NCBI RefSeq assembly: GCF_030867095.1
Contig: NC_081837.1
Coordinates: forward strand, 19,264,001 to 19,328,000
Length of the DNA stretch: 64,000 bases
Source of the DNA: Alligator mississippiensis
Taxonomy: Eukaryota > Chordata > Crocodylia > Alligatoridae
Direction of reading: 5' to 3'
Part shown: positions 54,992-64,000 of the stretch, one piece after another
How positions within the stretch are numbered: the stretch's first letter is position 1
Layout of the letters: each line of letters begins with the position of its first letter
The notes under the pieces: generated by a model
Seen by the model: only the letters and a program-made list of their open reading frames with translations
Databases searched by the model: none
What the model was told of the DNA's origin: nothing
Translations under genes and position numbers: made by a program

Positions 54992-56779
54992 AAGCCATGG
55001 ACGAATTATGACCAGAGGGCTCTAGAATCAGTACTAACTGAGGTGACTAACACTCGCCTGACGGTGCCGTCAGAAAACGCTCCTCTAAACGTCTACGTAG
55101 GGTTCACAGAAGAACACATTTGGGCCACTGCTAGAAACACCGAGGCCGAACACCCAGCGTACACGGGTCGCCGCACCCTGCAAGAGCATCAGCATAGATA
55201 TGGGTGCCTAGCAAAGGCCATGTTGGCTACCCAACTGGTAGAACACTTAGCTCCATACACGGGAACTCTGATTGCACCGGGAGGGTCACTCTTAACATCG
55301 TTAAACCCTGGCAAAATCCACCCAGAGTATCCGGGGACTGCGAAGACATGGTGCGCAGTAGTACTGAGATTTCATTACTACTGGTCAGGATGGAGAGTTT
55401 TAGAGGGAGATTTACCCCCGAGTGAAGACGAAGAGTCCCTCATGCCTAAGTTATACGGGACAACGGAACCAGGTTGGGTGGCATCAGATGGGACCTCAAG
55501 AGAAAACGGGGCTTACGGATTTTATTGTAAGCCCTGCCAACTCACTAAAATCTATAACACACATAACAGTGAATCAGTTCAGGCGACGGAGCCGAGGGGA
55601 TTCCACCTAGCCCTCGAGCACATTCGAGGCTGCCGTGATAACACCTTGCCAGTTCCTGTAATTACAGTTGATTCCGAGTACATCTATAGAATCATGACCA
55701 AAACCGCTAGGGCTACAGAGCATCTACAAATCTGGGAGGACATCAGAGAAACCCTGCTACAGCTCGAGACATTACCACTGATAAAACACACCCGGTCGCA
55801 CCGGGGGGACACAGACCCAGCACATCAGGTCACTGATCAAGCTCTTGCACAAAGAGTAGTATCGAGATGTACAGAAGCGGTCCAATCAATCCAAATGAGT
55901 AATAAGAATAGTCAAGGTACAGTGGACGACCAATTATTCTTAAAGTGGCTTCATGAATTCTGGGGGCATCCCAGTGCTGCCAGAGCCCGAATCCGATGGC
56001 AATTAGATGCGGAGAAGGGGCCTAATACAAAACGTTGGCGAGAAATAGTGCAGGCATGCCCCACCTGCGCTAAAGAAAAACCGAGACAACATAGACACAA
56101 ATATGGAGCTTTCAACACCGAGTACTTCTCACCGGGAAAAACCTGGCAGATTGATATATTAGGCCCCCTACCAGAGGCGAAAATACCTAACAAGGGCTTA
56201 GCTATAGTAGACCTAGGAACAAGACAGCTCCTTGTCCTCCCGCTCACAAAAACAACTGCAATAAAGGTCCAAGACAGTTTAATAAATGCACGCGCTCGTT
56301 GGCAAGTGCCAGCTGAAATACATTCAGATGGAGGGCCGCCTTTCACCTCTAAAGTTATTGAGCAATTTGCGGCCAAACATAATATCAGTTGGCATCACCA
56401 TTTACGATACCATCCCCAATCCAACGGGGTAGTTGAGAGGCATATCGGCCTCTATAAGGAGAACCTACGCCTACGGGGCAATGGTAGTTACAAAAATTGG
56501 ATCAAATTCAATGATGAAGTCCTAATCTCACTAAACAAAGTCAAAGATTTATGGCAGGAAAGACCAGCGGTTACACCACCTACTTGGAAACCTTGCTACA
56601 ACGAAAAAGAAAGAGTATGGCTAGCAGTACCCACGGCCATAACAACGCGACCGACGCCTCTCCCTGGGACAGTTGAAAAAACAGGAAGTTATCCTAATAC
56701 TTACTTTATTTCCCTAACAGCAGCCACACCGCCACGCACCATCCTGGCCCACCATAATTGGTTGAGCCGAAGGAGTTAG
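54992..56779 (+). pseudogene. pol: ERV pol: RNase H and integrase
   Basis: Open frame to TAG at 56777-56779. RNase H acidic residues are seen in SDGTS, FHLALEHI, TVDSEY and HQVTDQ. Integrase has the zinc-binding HEFWGH ... CPTC pair, then the catalytic core with QIDILGP, HSDGGPPFTS and NGVVERH (a DD35E-like triad), and a C-terminal SH3-like tail. No lesion was found inside this segment; only the upstream TGA separates it from RT. Confidence 0.92.
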
Positions 56780-56819
56780 GGGGAGGGTTTCCCAATTAAT
56801 AATCGGGCGCAACATTGTG

Positions 56820-56845
<26 letters not shown>
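56820..56845. repeat. (TA)n microsatellite between pol and env
   Basis: About 12 AT dinucleotides flanked by gtgt/acac, so the tract is also a perfect hairpin. It lies in the short pol-env gap. Confidence 0.9.
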
Positions 56846-56850
<5 letters not shown>

Positions 56851-56958
56851 TTATACTAATTAGGTGATGTTTTCTTTTCAGATACCTCCTATTTTAATGG
56901 GCAAGTCATCCCCAGCCTGTCGTCTAGCAGCCTGCCTGGGGTCGCCAATAGTGCAAGG

Positions 56959-58443
56959 ATGGTGACAACTTTCACCACCATCCACCTGTTCCTGCTCCTA
57001 ACTCAAGCAACACCAGAGCCGAGCGCTGAGGAGGACCCGCTACATCGGAACTCTGTGCTCCGGATGATTGAAATCTGGGCGAATGCCACCGGCCCACATC
57101 CAGAGGGGGTAACCGCTTGCATCCCGAAGCCTGCAGCAATCGAGGACAATGTTCTAGAGGCGTATGTTACTCCCCTTAATATCGCAAAATGGTTTTCAGA
57201 GGTACGAGGACCATTGTGCGGAACCTCTATTTGTAGAGTCAGTGGTCCCATACCTTGCCCAGGTTGCCAAGTAGTTTCTTTTCCCGACTATACACGCATA
57301 AGAGGGAATAAAATGGCGGCGTACTACTGGCCGTCAGGTCAGATAACGGAGAAAAACATCTCTAGCCTAAACTGTAGGAGTTGGGGACTAGGGAGTAACA
57401 AAGCAGAGCCAACTGATTGTCATCGTATCCCCTGGGGGGCTCGAAAGTGGGGCACCGACGAAGATCAAGTGCAATTCCTACCATGGCAAGCCCATAGTCT
57501 CCAACCTTCATGGTTCCTTTTCCTTAATAGCACTCCCATGCCAGAGGGAGGGTGGAATGTAAGCAGAGGGGTAAATCTCACTATTTTCCACGGGACACAT
57601 CAGCTGTTAAGTGCCTTCTTCCCATTGAGACAAGCGGAAGTGCGGCATTTAGAAAGCCGCAACCTAACGCACCCCTACTGCACACCTAAAATCCAGGCCC
57701 TTTGGTGCCGTAGAAAGGGGCTACCGACCAACGCACCCCGAGGACTCACGTGGGCATGTAACAACGATGTACTATATACTGCTCTACCTGCTCGCTTTGA
57801 TGGGGCTTGCTTTATTGCCAGCGTAGAACTCCGCCCACCTCTTGCTACAAACACTTCCAACCCATACCCTCCCTGGTTCGCACACACTGAGGCCAGGGGA
57901 AAACGCTCCGCTACCACTTGGTCCAGAATGACCTATAGCCAACAAGTAGGCAAACGTTTTGAATGGGCAATGGAAGGGTTGTTCCTTTGGTATGTAGGAA
58001 TCATGAGAGCTCGGGAGGCCATTGTAAAATTAGCAGAGGAAGTAGAAATAGGCTTCAATGCCACCAATGAAGCTCTATTCCTGCTAAACAAGCAGTTACA
58101 AGAAACCTCAAGGATGACTATGCAAAATCGACTTGCCCTCGATGCTATGTTACTTCATAATGGAGGAGCATGCAAATACCTAAATTTATCTGATGAGTAT
58201 CGCTGTATTTCAATTCCTAATGTGACCGTACCGCTTACGGCTCAACTGGAGTTAATTAAAAAGGCCGCTAAAGGTGCTAATGCCATAGCGAAAGTAAGCA
58301 GTGGTTGGCCCGCGGACCTTTTTTTCCAGTTTTGGTGGGAGTTTTTCCTCGTTAGCAATGTGCATACTCGCCCCATTATTAACCCTGTGAATACCTCTAT
58401 TCAGTTGTTTATTGTGTGTTTGCGTAGGATGTTGTGTCGTTGA
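56959..58443 (+). pseudogene. env: ERV env: surface unit and most of the transmembrane unit
   Basis: 494-codon ORF with an N-terminal signal peptide (~residues 1-18), several NxS/T sites and a cysteine-rich surface domain. A furin-type RGKR lies at residues ~313-316. The transmembrane ectodomain has a heptad region and QNRLALD, an immunosuppressive-domain-like position. Cysteines after it are C-x9-C rather than the common CX6CC. The predicted membrane anchor and tail are in a different frame. The shift coincides with a T7 run (58319-58325), and the anchor frame has its own stop downstream. As it stands, the ORF lacks a clear anchor. Confidence 0.85.
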
Positions 58444-58599
58444 TTCAGTCAAAAAGAAAGCCACAACAATATCAGCCTTAGTCTACGCTCAAATACCTAA
58501 TCCTTCCGAAGACAAGGACTTTGAGTATGTGTCTATGACCAGTATTAAATAAATTAATGATGTATTCGTGTTCAATCATATAACAATCTGGCAGTAGTC

Positions 58600-58608
58600 A
58601 AGGGGGCA
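58600..58608 (+). promoter_or_regulatory. Polypurine tract (short)
   Basis: AAGGGGGCA immediately before the 3' LTR; the plus-strand primer in retroviral replication. Confidence 0.65.
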
Positions 58609-59441
58609 TGTCAGGAGGTGATGTGACTCCACCAGATTGCTGTTTGAGACATTAAGTGACATGGCTACCTGTGAGTGACATTCGGTGACGCAGTGGCGGA
58701 GGAATGTGACCTTAAGAGGCACCATCATGCGGACAATGCGTGATCGCTTATAGCCTAACCGATCAGAAGTTACCCCTAGAGCGTGGCTGGCTGGACCAGC
58801 ATGCTGAGGCCTCCAGAATGTTCCATCAAGGGGGGACCCTGATTGGCTAGGGAGTTTATAAAGGGGACTGCGCGCCTCGGCGTGGGGTCCCCAGACGCTC
58901 CCAGACTCCGGTCCTTGGGATCTGATCTCAAAGACAGCCTGATCACCCGTCTTGCGGTCTGGACAGACCCCTCGGCTTCTAGCTAGATTTCTAGCGTAGG
59001 CTGCTGCAGCTTACAGTTAGACCACACGCAATCCGGAACGCCCTGGGTGTTGCCCAGCCAGGCATCCTACTTGTACTGCTATTACTTTCGGCTGCAGTCG
59101 ACCTCCACGACTACACCTTACTTGTCACTCGCCGCTACCATCATTTGTTCGTCTTTTCTACCCGCACCACATCGTCTGTATCCACCTGCTACTGTAAATA
59201 GTCCTTGTAATTAGTTCCCGTATTCACCAAGTTACTTCAACTCGTTAATCATCTTGTTGGCTTGTAAGTAAACTTATAACTTTTCTTCACCTACCATTTG
59301 TCTCAGTGTCGCGCTCATTCTCTCTCTCTCTCCCGTACACCTGGCATCCCTGAGCGTGTCTGGGTTGATGTCGCTACCCAGTGCCCCACTCGACACGCAA
59401 CTGCGGCCGCTTCCCAAGCACCATCCGGGAATCGTGGCCCA
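58609..59441 (+). repeat. ERV 3' LTR
   Basis: 833 bp, pairs with 49998-50828. Differences are mostly G/A and C/T transitions plus one extra CT in a CT run. Confidence 0.93.
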
Positions 59442-59680
59442 CACCCCCATACCGCAGAAGAGATGTGAACAAGCTGGAGATTAGGAAAAACTTTCTGACT
59501 AAGAGATTGGTGAAGTACTGGGACAGCTTATCTAGAGGGTGGTGGACTCGGAGGATTTTAAGGCCCGGCTCGACAAATCTCTGGCACGATCAAATTAAGG
59601 ATGGTCCTGCTTTTAGCAAGGGGTTGGACTAGATGAGTTACTGGAACCCCTTTCAACCCTAGTTTTCTATGAGTTATTAG
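59442..59680 (+). mobile_element. CR1 LINE, 3' end continuing after the ERV
   Basis: Continues the CR1 at 49690-49997 ('agatgtgaacaagctggag...') and ends 'ggaacccctttcaaccctagttttctatgag'. Confidence 0.85.
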
Positions 59681-59883
59681 AAACATTTGGAAAAACAGCC
59701 GTATAAGAAACAAAATTGGCGATGTACCATCCATGGGCATCTACACGCAAGCAGCAGCTACGTCCCCATTGCAACACGCTCCTCTGGTATAGCACGCCAC
59801 TACGGTGAAGTAGCGGCTAAAAATAATCATGTGCCACACATACAGCACAGTAAAGTTGCCATAGTGACACATGTAGATGCGCC

Positions 59884-60015
59884 CTGTATGTTGTGTTAGT
59901 ATTTGATTGAGCGTGTCAGTAATTCAGTTCAAATGTCTTTATTAAATCCAAAAGCCAATAGCAGAGATACAATTACTTTAAACAAATGCTCTAAAATAGT
60001 GACAAAGAGCTTTTC
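59884..60015. repeat. Interspersed repeat, uninterrupted paralogue of 48857-49310
   Basis: Matches 48857-48953 and ~49280-49310 as one continuous stretch without the 324 bp hAT-like element. It therefore serves as an empty site. Confidence 0.65.
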
Positions 60016-60160
60016 AACTCAGCTCTGGTGGTGCGGTGGGTTAGCATGTGATACTTATAAAACAGCACTGGGGAAGTGATGCCAAGGTTGTGAGTTCAAG
60101 CCTTACCTAGAGCATTTGACTTTTAGTTGGGATGCTGAAGCAAGCATGTGTGCGCCCTTC
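60016..60160 (+). mobile_element. tRNA-like SINE fragment
   Basis: An A-box-like 'gtgggttagcatg' and a B-box-like 'ggttgtgagttcaagcc' lie ~55 nt apart, as in tRNA-derived SINE heads. No intact tRNA cloverleaf and no clear tail. Confidence 0.4.
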
Positions 60161-60359
60161 GCTCCTATGCGGCGGTAAGGAACCAGCAGCAGCAGCAAGC
60201 TGAGCTGGGCCAGCTGCAGGGAAGTGGGAAGGGGTTTTCTCCCATCCCTGTTTAGTTGAGGGGAGAGCAGGAGGAGTCTGAACTGCGCATCAGCATCATT
60301 GGCTTCAGACAGTGTTCCAGGTGAGTGCACAGAAGGGAGTCTTAAGAGAAAGTTAAAGC

Positions 60360-61345
60360 ATTGTGGGTTAGGACACATGGAGGTCAAGGGGAAAGGGACC
60401 TGGTGATGGGGGTCTGCTACAGACCACCACATCAAGGAGGAGAGCTAGACTGGGAATGCTTGAGGCAGCTCTCAGGGGCCGTACAGTCTAGGGACATGGT
60501 TGTCATGGGGGACCTAAACTACCCTGACATCTGCTGGGAAGAGCAGTCAGCCAAATCCAACCGTTCACCTAACGCAGGAAGTATATGGTCCCACTGGACG
60601 TGGTGTTGGCTATGGGGGATGACCTGGAAGGGGAACTAGAGATTCGTGGTCACCTCGGGGACAGTGACCACCACTCAATCAAATTCATCATACGGTGTAG
60701 AGTGGGTAAGATAATAATAGGGTGGAGGTGCTTGACTTTAGGAAGGCTAACTTCAGCGTGCTCAGTTTAATCAGCGATGCACTGCAGGATAGGAGTATTG
60801 GCGAGATGGGAGTCCAGGAAGGGTGGTCGTTCCTAAAGGAAGTGATCCTTCAGGCACAGAGGGAGATGATCCCAGTGCGAGGGAAAGGGGAGAAAGGGGC
60901 CAAAAAACTTCCTTGGCTAAACACAGACATCTAGAAGAGCCTAAGGGCAAAAAAAAAAAGGCGGCATATAGGTGGTGAAAGCAGGAGGAAGCTACCAAGG
61001 AGGAGTGTATCTACTTGGCCCGCACTTGCAGGGAGGCAGAAAGGCCAAAGCAACTACAGAGCTGAGGCTGGCAACACAAATTAAAGACAACAAAACGTCT
61101 ATTGTTAGGTATGTAGGGAGTAAAAGGAAGGCGCAGGGCAGCACAGCACCCCTACTGAAGAAACAGGAGCAATTAGTGACAGACGGGGGGGACAAGGCTG
61201 AGCTATTCAATGAGTTTTTTGCCTCAGTGTTCTCGAACAAGGGTCAAGATCAGTCTCCTAACAGGCTCTTAGATGGGATCAGAGGGATACCAGCCCACCA
61301 ACTGTCAACGCTGACGTGGTGCAGAGTCACTTGGATGGACTGGAT
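60360..61345 (+). mobile_element. CR1 LINE, endonuclease-to-RT part, decayed
   Basis: Shows the APE endonuclease pieces GVCYRPP, MGDLNYPDICW and DSDHHSI in shifting frames, then [14 protein letters not shown] before the RT. Several frameshifts and stops. It joins a second CR1 segment at ~61345. Confidence 0.85.
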
Positions 61346-63058
61346 GTGTAGACAGGGGGGACAAGGCTGAACTCCTCAACGAGTTCTTTGCCTCAGTGTT
61401 CCTAAGCGAGGGGCACGACAAGTCTCTCACTGGGGTTGTAGAGAGGCAGCAGCAAGGCGCCAGACTTCCATGCGTAGACCCTGAGATGGTGCAGAGTCAC
61501 TTGGAAGAACTGGATGCCTTTAAGTCGGCAGGCCCGGATGAGCTCCATCCGAGGGTGCTGAAGGCACTGGCCGACATCACTGCAGAGCCACTGGCGGGAA
61601 TATTTGAACGCTCGTGGCGCATGGGCCAAGTCCCGGAGGACTGGAAAAGGGCCAACGTGGTCCCCATTTTCAAAAAGGGGAGGAAGGAGGACCCGGGCAA
61701 CTATAGGCCAGTCAGTCTCACCTCCATCCTTGGTAAAGTCTTTGAAAAAATTATCAAGGCTCACATTTGTGAGAGCCTGGCAGGACAAATTATGCTGAGG
61801 GGAAATCAGCACGGGTTCGTGGCAGGCAGATCGTGCCTGACCAATCTAGTTTCTTTTTATGACCAGGTTACGAAACGCCTGGACACAGGAGGAGGGGTGG
61901 ATGTCGTATACTTAGACTTCAGGAAGGCCTTCGATACGGTATCCCACCCCATACTGGTGAACAAGTTAAGAGGCTGTGACTTGGATGACTACACAGTCTG
62001 GTGGGTGGCGAATTGGCTGGAGGGTCGCACCCAGAGAGTCGTGGTGGATGGGTCGGTTTCGACCTGGAAGGGTGTGGGCAGTGGGGTCCCGCAGGGCTCG
62101 GTCCTTGGACCGATACTCTTTAATGTCTTCATCAGTGACTTGGACGAGGGAGTCAAATGTACTCTGTCCAAGTTTGCAGATGACACAAAGCTATGGGGAG
62201 ATGTAGACACGCCGGAGGGCAGGGAACAGCTGCAAGCAGATCTGGACAGGTTGGACAAGTGGGCAGAAAACAACTGAATGCAGTTCAACAAGGAGAAATG
62301 CAAAGTGCTGCACCTAGGGAGGAAAAATGTCCGGCACACCTACAGCCTAGGGAATGACCTGCTGGGTGGCACGGAAGTGGAAAGGGATCTTGGAGTCCTA
62401 GTGGACTCCAAGATGAACATGAGCCGGCAGTGTGACGAAGCCATCAAAAAAGCCAATGGCACTTTATCGTGCATCAGCAGATGCATGACGAATAGGTCCA
62501 AGGAGGTGATACTTCCCCTCTATCGGGCGCTGGTCAGACCGCAGTTGGAGTACTGCGTGCAATTCTGGGCGCCGCAATTCAAGAGGGATGCGGATAACCT
62601 GGAGAGGGTCCAGAGAAGGGCCACTCATATGGTCAAGGGCCTGCAGACCAAGCCCTACGAGGAGAGACTAGAGAAACTGGATCTTTTCAGCCTCCGCAAG
62701 AGAAGGTTGAGAGGCGACCTTGTGGCCGCCTATAAGTTCATCACAGGGGCACAGAAGAGTATTGGTGAGTATTTATTCACCAAGGCGCCCCCGGGGGTTA
62801 CAAGAAATAATGGCCACAAGCTAGCAGAAAGCAGATTTAGACTGGACATTAGGAAGAACTTCTTCACAGTTCGAGTGGCCAGGGTCTGGAACGGGCTCCC
62901 AAGGGAGGTGGTGCTCTCCCCTACCCTGGGGGTCTTCAAGCGGAGGTTAGATGAGCATCTAGCTGGGGTCATCTAGACCCAGCACTCTTTCCTGCTTATG
63001 CAGGGGGTCGGACTCGATGATCTATTGAGGTCCCTTCCGACCCTAACATCTACGAATC
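61346..63058 (+). mobile_element. CR1 LINE, RT to 3' end, one in-frame stop
   Basis: Restarts at the linker ([13 protein letters not shown]) already present in the previous segment. It contains the whole [37 protein letters not shown] and the catalytic KFADDTKLW. It ends in the 3' tail at 63058. The only break is TGA at 62275-62277, where the U2-arm CR1 has AGA. Close relative of 39308-40250. Confidence 0.93.
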
Positions 63059-63340
63059 TATGTTTAAGTTAGCAGGCCCAGATGCGCTGCATCCGCGAGT
63101 ACTGAAGGCATTTGCCGGTGTCATAGCAGAACCACTGGCACGGCTGTTTGAGCACTCGTGGCACTCGGGTCAGGTCCCAGAGGACTGGAAAAGGGCCAAT
63201 GTGGTCCCCATTTTCAAGAAGGGGAGGAAAGAGGATACAAGTCATTATAGGTCAGTCAGCCTCACCTCCATCCTTGGAAAAGTCTTTGAAAAGATTATTA
63301 AGGATCATATTTGTGGGAGTCCAGCGGGAAAAATAATCAT
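63059..63340 (+). mobile_element. CR1 LINE fragment (RT N-terminal part)
   Basis: [15 protein letters not shown] and [13 protein letters not shown]; begins and ends abruptly between other CR1 pieces. Its 3' continuation was displaced by the inverted CR1 that follows or lies outside the window. Confidence 0.88.
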
Positions 63341-64000
63341 AGAATCATAGAAGTCGGGTCGGAAGGGACCTTGGAGATCTTCAAGTCCCACCCCCTTCCT
63401 GGGCAGGAAGAAAACTAGGCTCAAATGGCCCCAGCCAGGTAGGCATCAAGCCGCTTTTTAAAGACCCCCAGGGTAGGAGCCAGCACCACTTCCCTTGGAA
63501 GCTGGTTCCAGATCCTAGCCGCCCTAACCGCAAAGTAGTTCCTACGGAGGTCTAATTTAAACCTACTCTCCAACAACTTGTGGCCGTTATTCCTTGCTAT
63601 CCCGGGGGGCGCTAGGGGAAACAAGGTCTCCCACAAACCCTTCTGGTCCCCCCGAGTGAGTTTATAGACAGTCACCAGGTCCCCCCTCAGCCTTCTCTTG
63701 TGAAGGCTGAAGAGGTTCAGGTCCCGTAACCTATGGTTGTAGGGTCTGCCCTGCTGTCCCCGGATCATGCGGGTGGCCCTCCTCTGGACCCTCTCGATGT
63801 TGTCCACATCCCTCTTGAAGTGGGGTGCCCAGAACTGGACACACTACTCCAGCTGCGGCCTGACCAGTGTCGCGTAGAGGGAGAGGATCACCTCCTTGGA
63901 CCTACTTGAGATGCACCTGCGGTTGCACGATACAGTCTGGTTAGCCCTGCCGACCGTGACCTCGCATTGTCGGCCCGTGTTCATCTTGGAGTCAATAATG
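63341..64000 (-). mobile_element. CR1 LINE in opposite orientation, runs off the window
   Basis: The 3' tail starts at 63341 (complement of 'ttctatgattctatga'). The minus-strand ORF 63421-63807 encodes the RT C terminus (ERVQRRATRMIRG, FAVRAARIWNQLPREVV). A different subfamily from the others in the window. Confidence 0.92.

Larger units (their letters stand above)
49998..59441 (+). mobile_element. Endogenous retrovirus, near full length (9.44 kb)
   Basis: Paired LTRs (831 and 833 bp) flank a tRNA-Ser(GCU)-type primer site, gag, a -1 frameshift signal, pro-pol, env and a short polypurine tract. The LTRs differ at roughly a dozen positions, mostly transitions, indicating a fairly recent insertion. 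The flanks suggest a C-rich ~5 bp target duplication in a CR1. Gag has no zinc knuckle, pro-pol is one frame shifted -1 from gag, and env has a furin-type site. Class placement is uncertain: the Ser primer and 5 bp duplication recall class III/ERV-S-like or crocodilian-specific groups. It is defective because of the breaks listed in the entries below. Confidence 0.93.

Noticed and set aside
60016-60120. Functional tRNA gene
   Set aside because: Only A- and B-box-like motifs remain. No acceptor stem or cloverleaf can be drawn, so a SINE head is more likely.

Overview
The window is vertebrate, non-coding-rich DNA. It is most likely reptilian and probably crocodilian: several CR1 LINE subfamilies end in the reptile-type GGTCGGAAGGGACC tail, hAT-type non-autonomous elements are abundant, and there is a spliceosomal U2 snRNA gene and an endogenous retrovirus (ERV). 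No bacterial gene, operon or CRISPR array is present. The species call is inference from repeat style. LAYOUT: bases 1-49176 form a very large inverted repeat. The left arm (1-24134, probably continuing off the window) pairs with the right arm (30816-49176, inverted) around a 6.7 kb unpaired spacer (24135-30815). The arms are nearly identical. Their main difference is a 5.7 kb non-LTR retrotransposon present only in the left arm; there is also a ~62 bp deletion in the right arm and microsatellite-length changes. Each arm carries a foldback hAT element, two solo LTRs, a U2 snRNA locus in a degenerate cluster of repeated U2-flank modules (with a ~102 bp tandem repeat and a ~100 bp hairpin palindrome), a 5'-truncated CR1, one well-formed protein-coding exon (146 bp) and a GC-rich CpG island. 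CENTREPIECE: the right arm has an intact 187 nt U2 snRNA gene (42284-42470). In the left arm the same gene is cut after nt 42 by a nearly intact two-ORF LINE (6919-12628, minus strand). Its ORF1 has three CCHC knuckles; its ORF2 has an APE endonuclease, a YMDD reverse transcriptase and a C-terminal Cys-His motif. This matches the Tx1-clade, U2-targeting 'Keno' type. The opposite arm is the exact empty site, so the insertion length (5715 bp including a 4-5 bp target duplication) can be read directly. RIGHT END: bases 49998-59441 are an almost complete ERV with 831/833 bp LTRs, a primer site matching tRNA-Ser(GCU), gag, a canonical A AAA AAC -1 frameshift signal with a possible pseudoknot, protease, RT, RNase H, integrase and env. 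It is damaged by a gag frameshift, a 321 bp in-frame tandem duplication with a CR1 insertion between protease and RT, one in-frame TGA, and a frameshift at the env membrane anchor. It sits inside an older CR1. The last 4 kb (59.9-64 kb) are a tRNA-like SINE and several CR1 pieces, including a composite one and a head-on pair at the window end.
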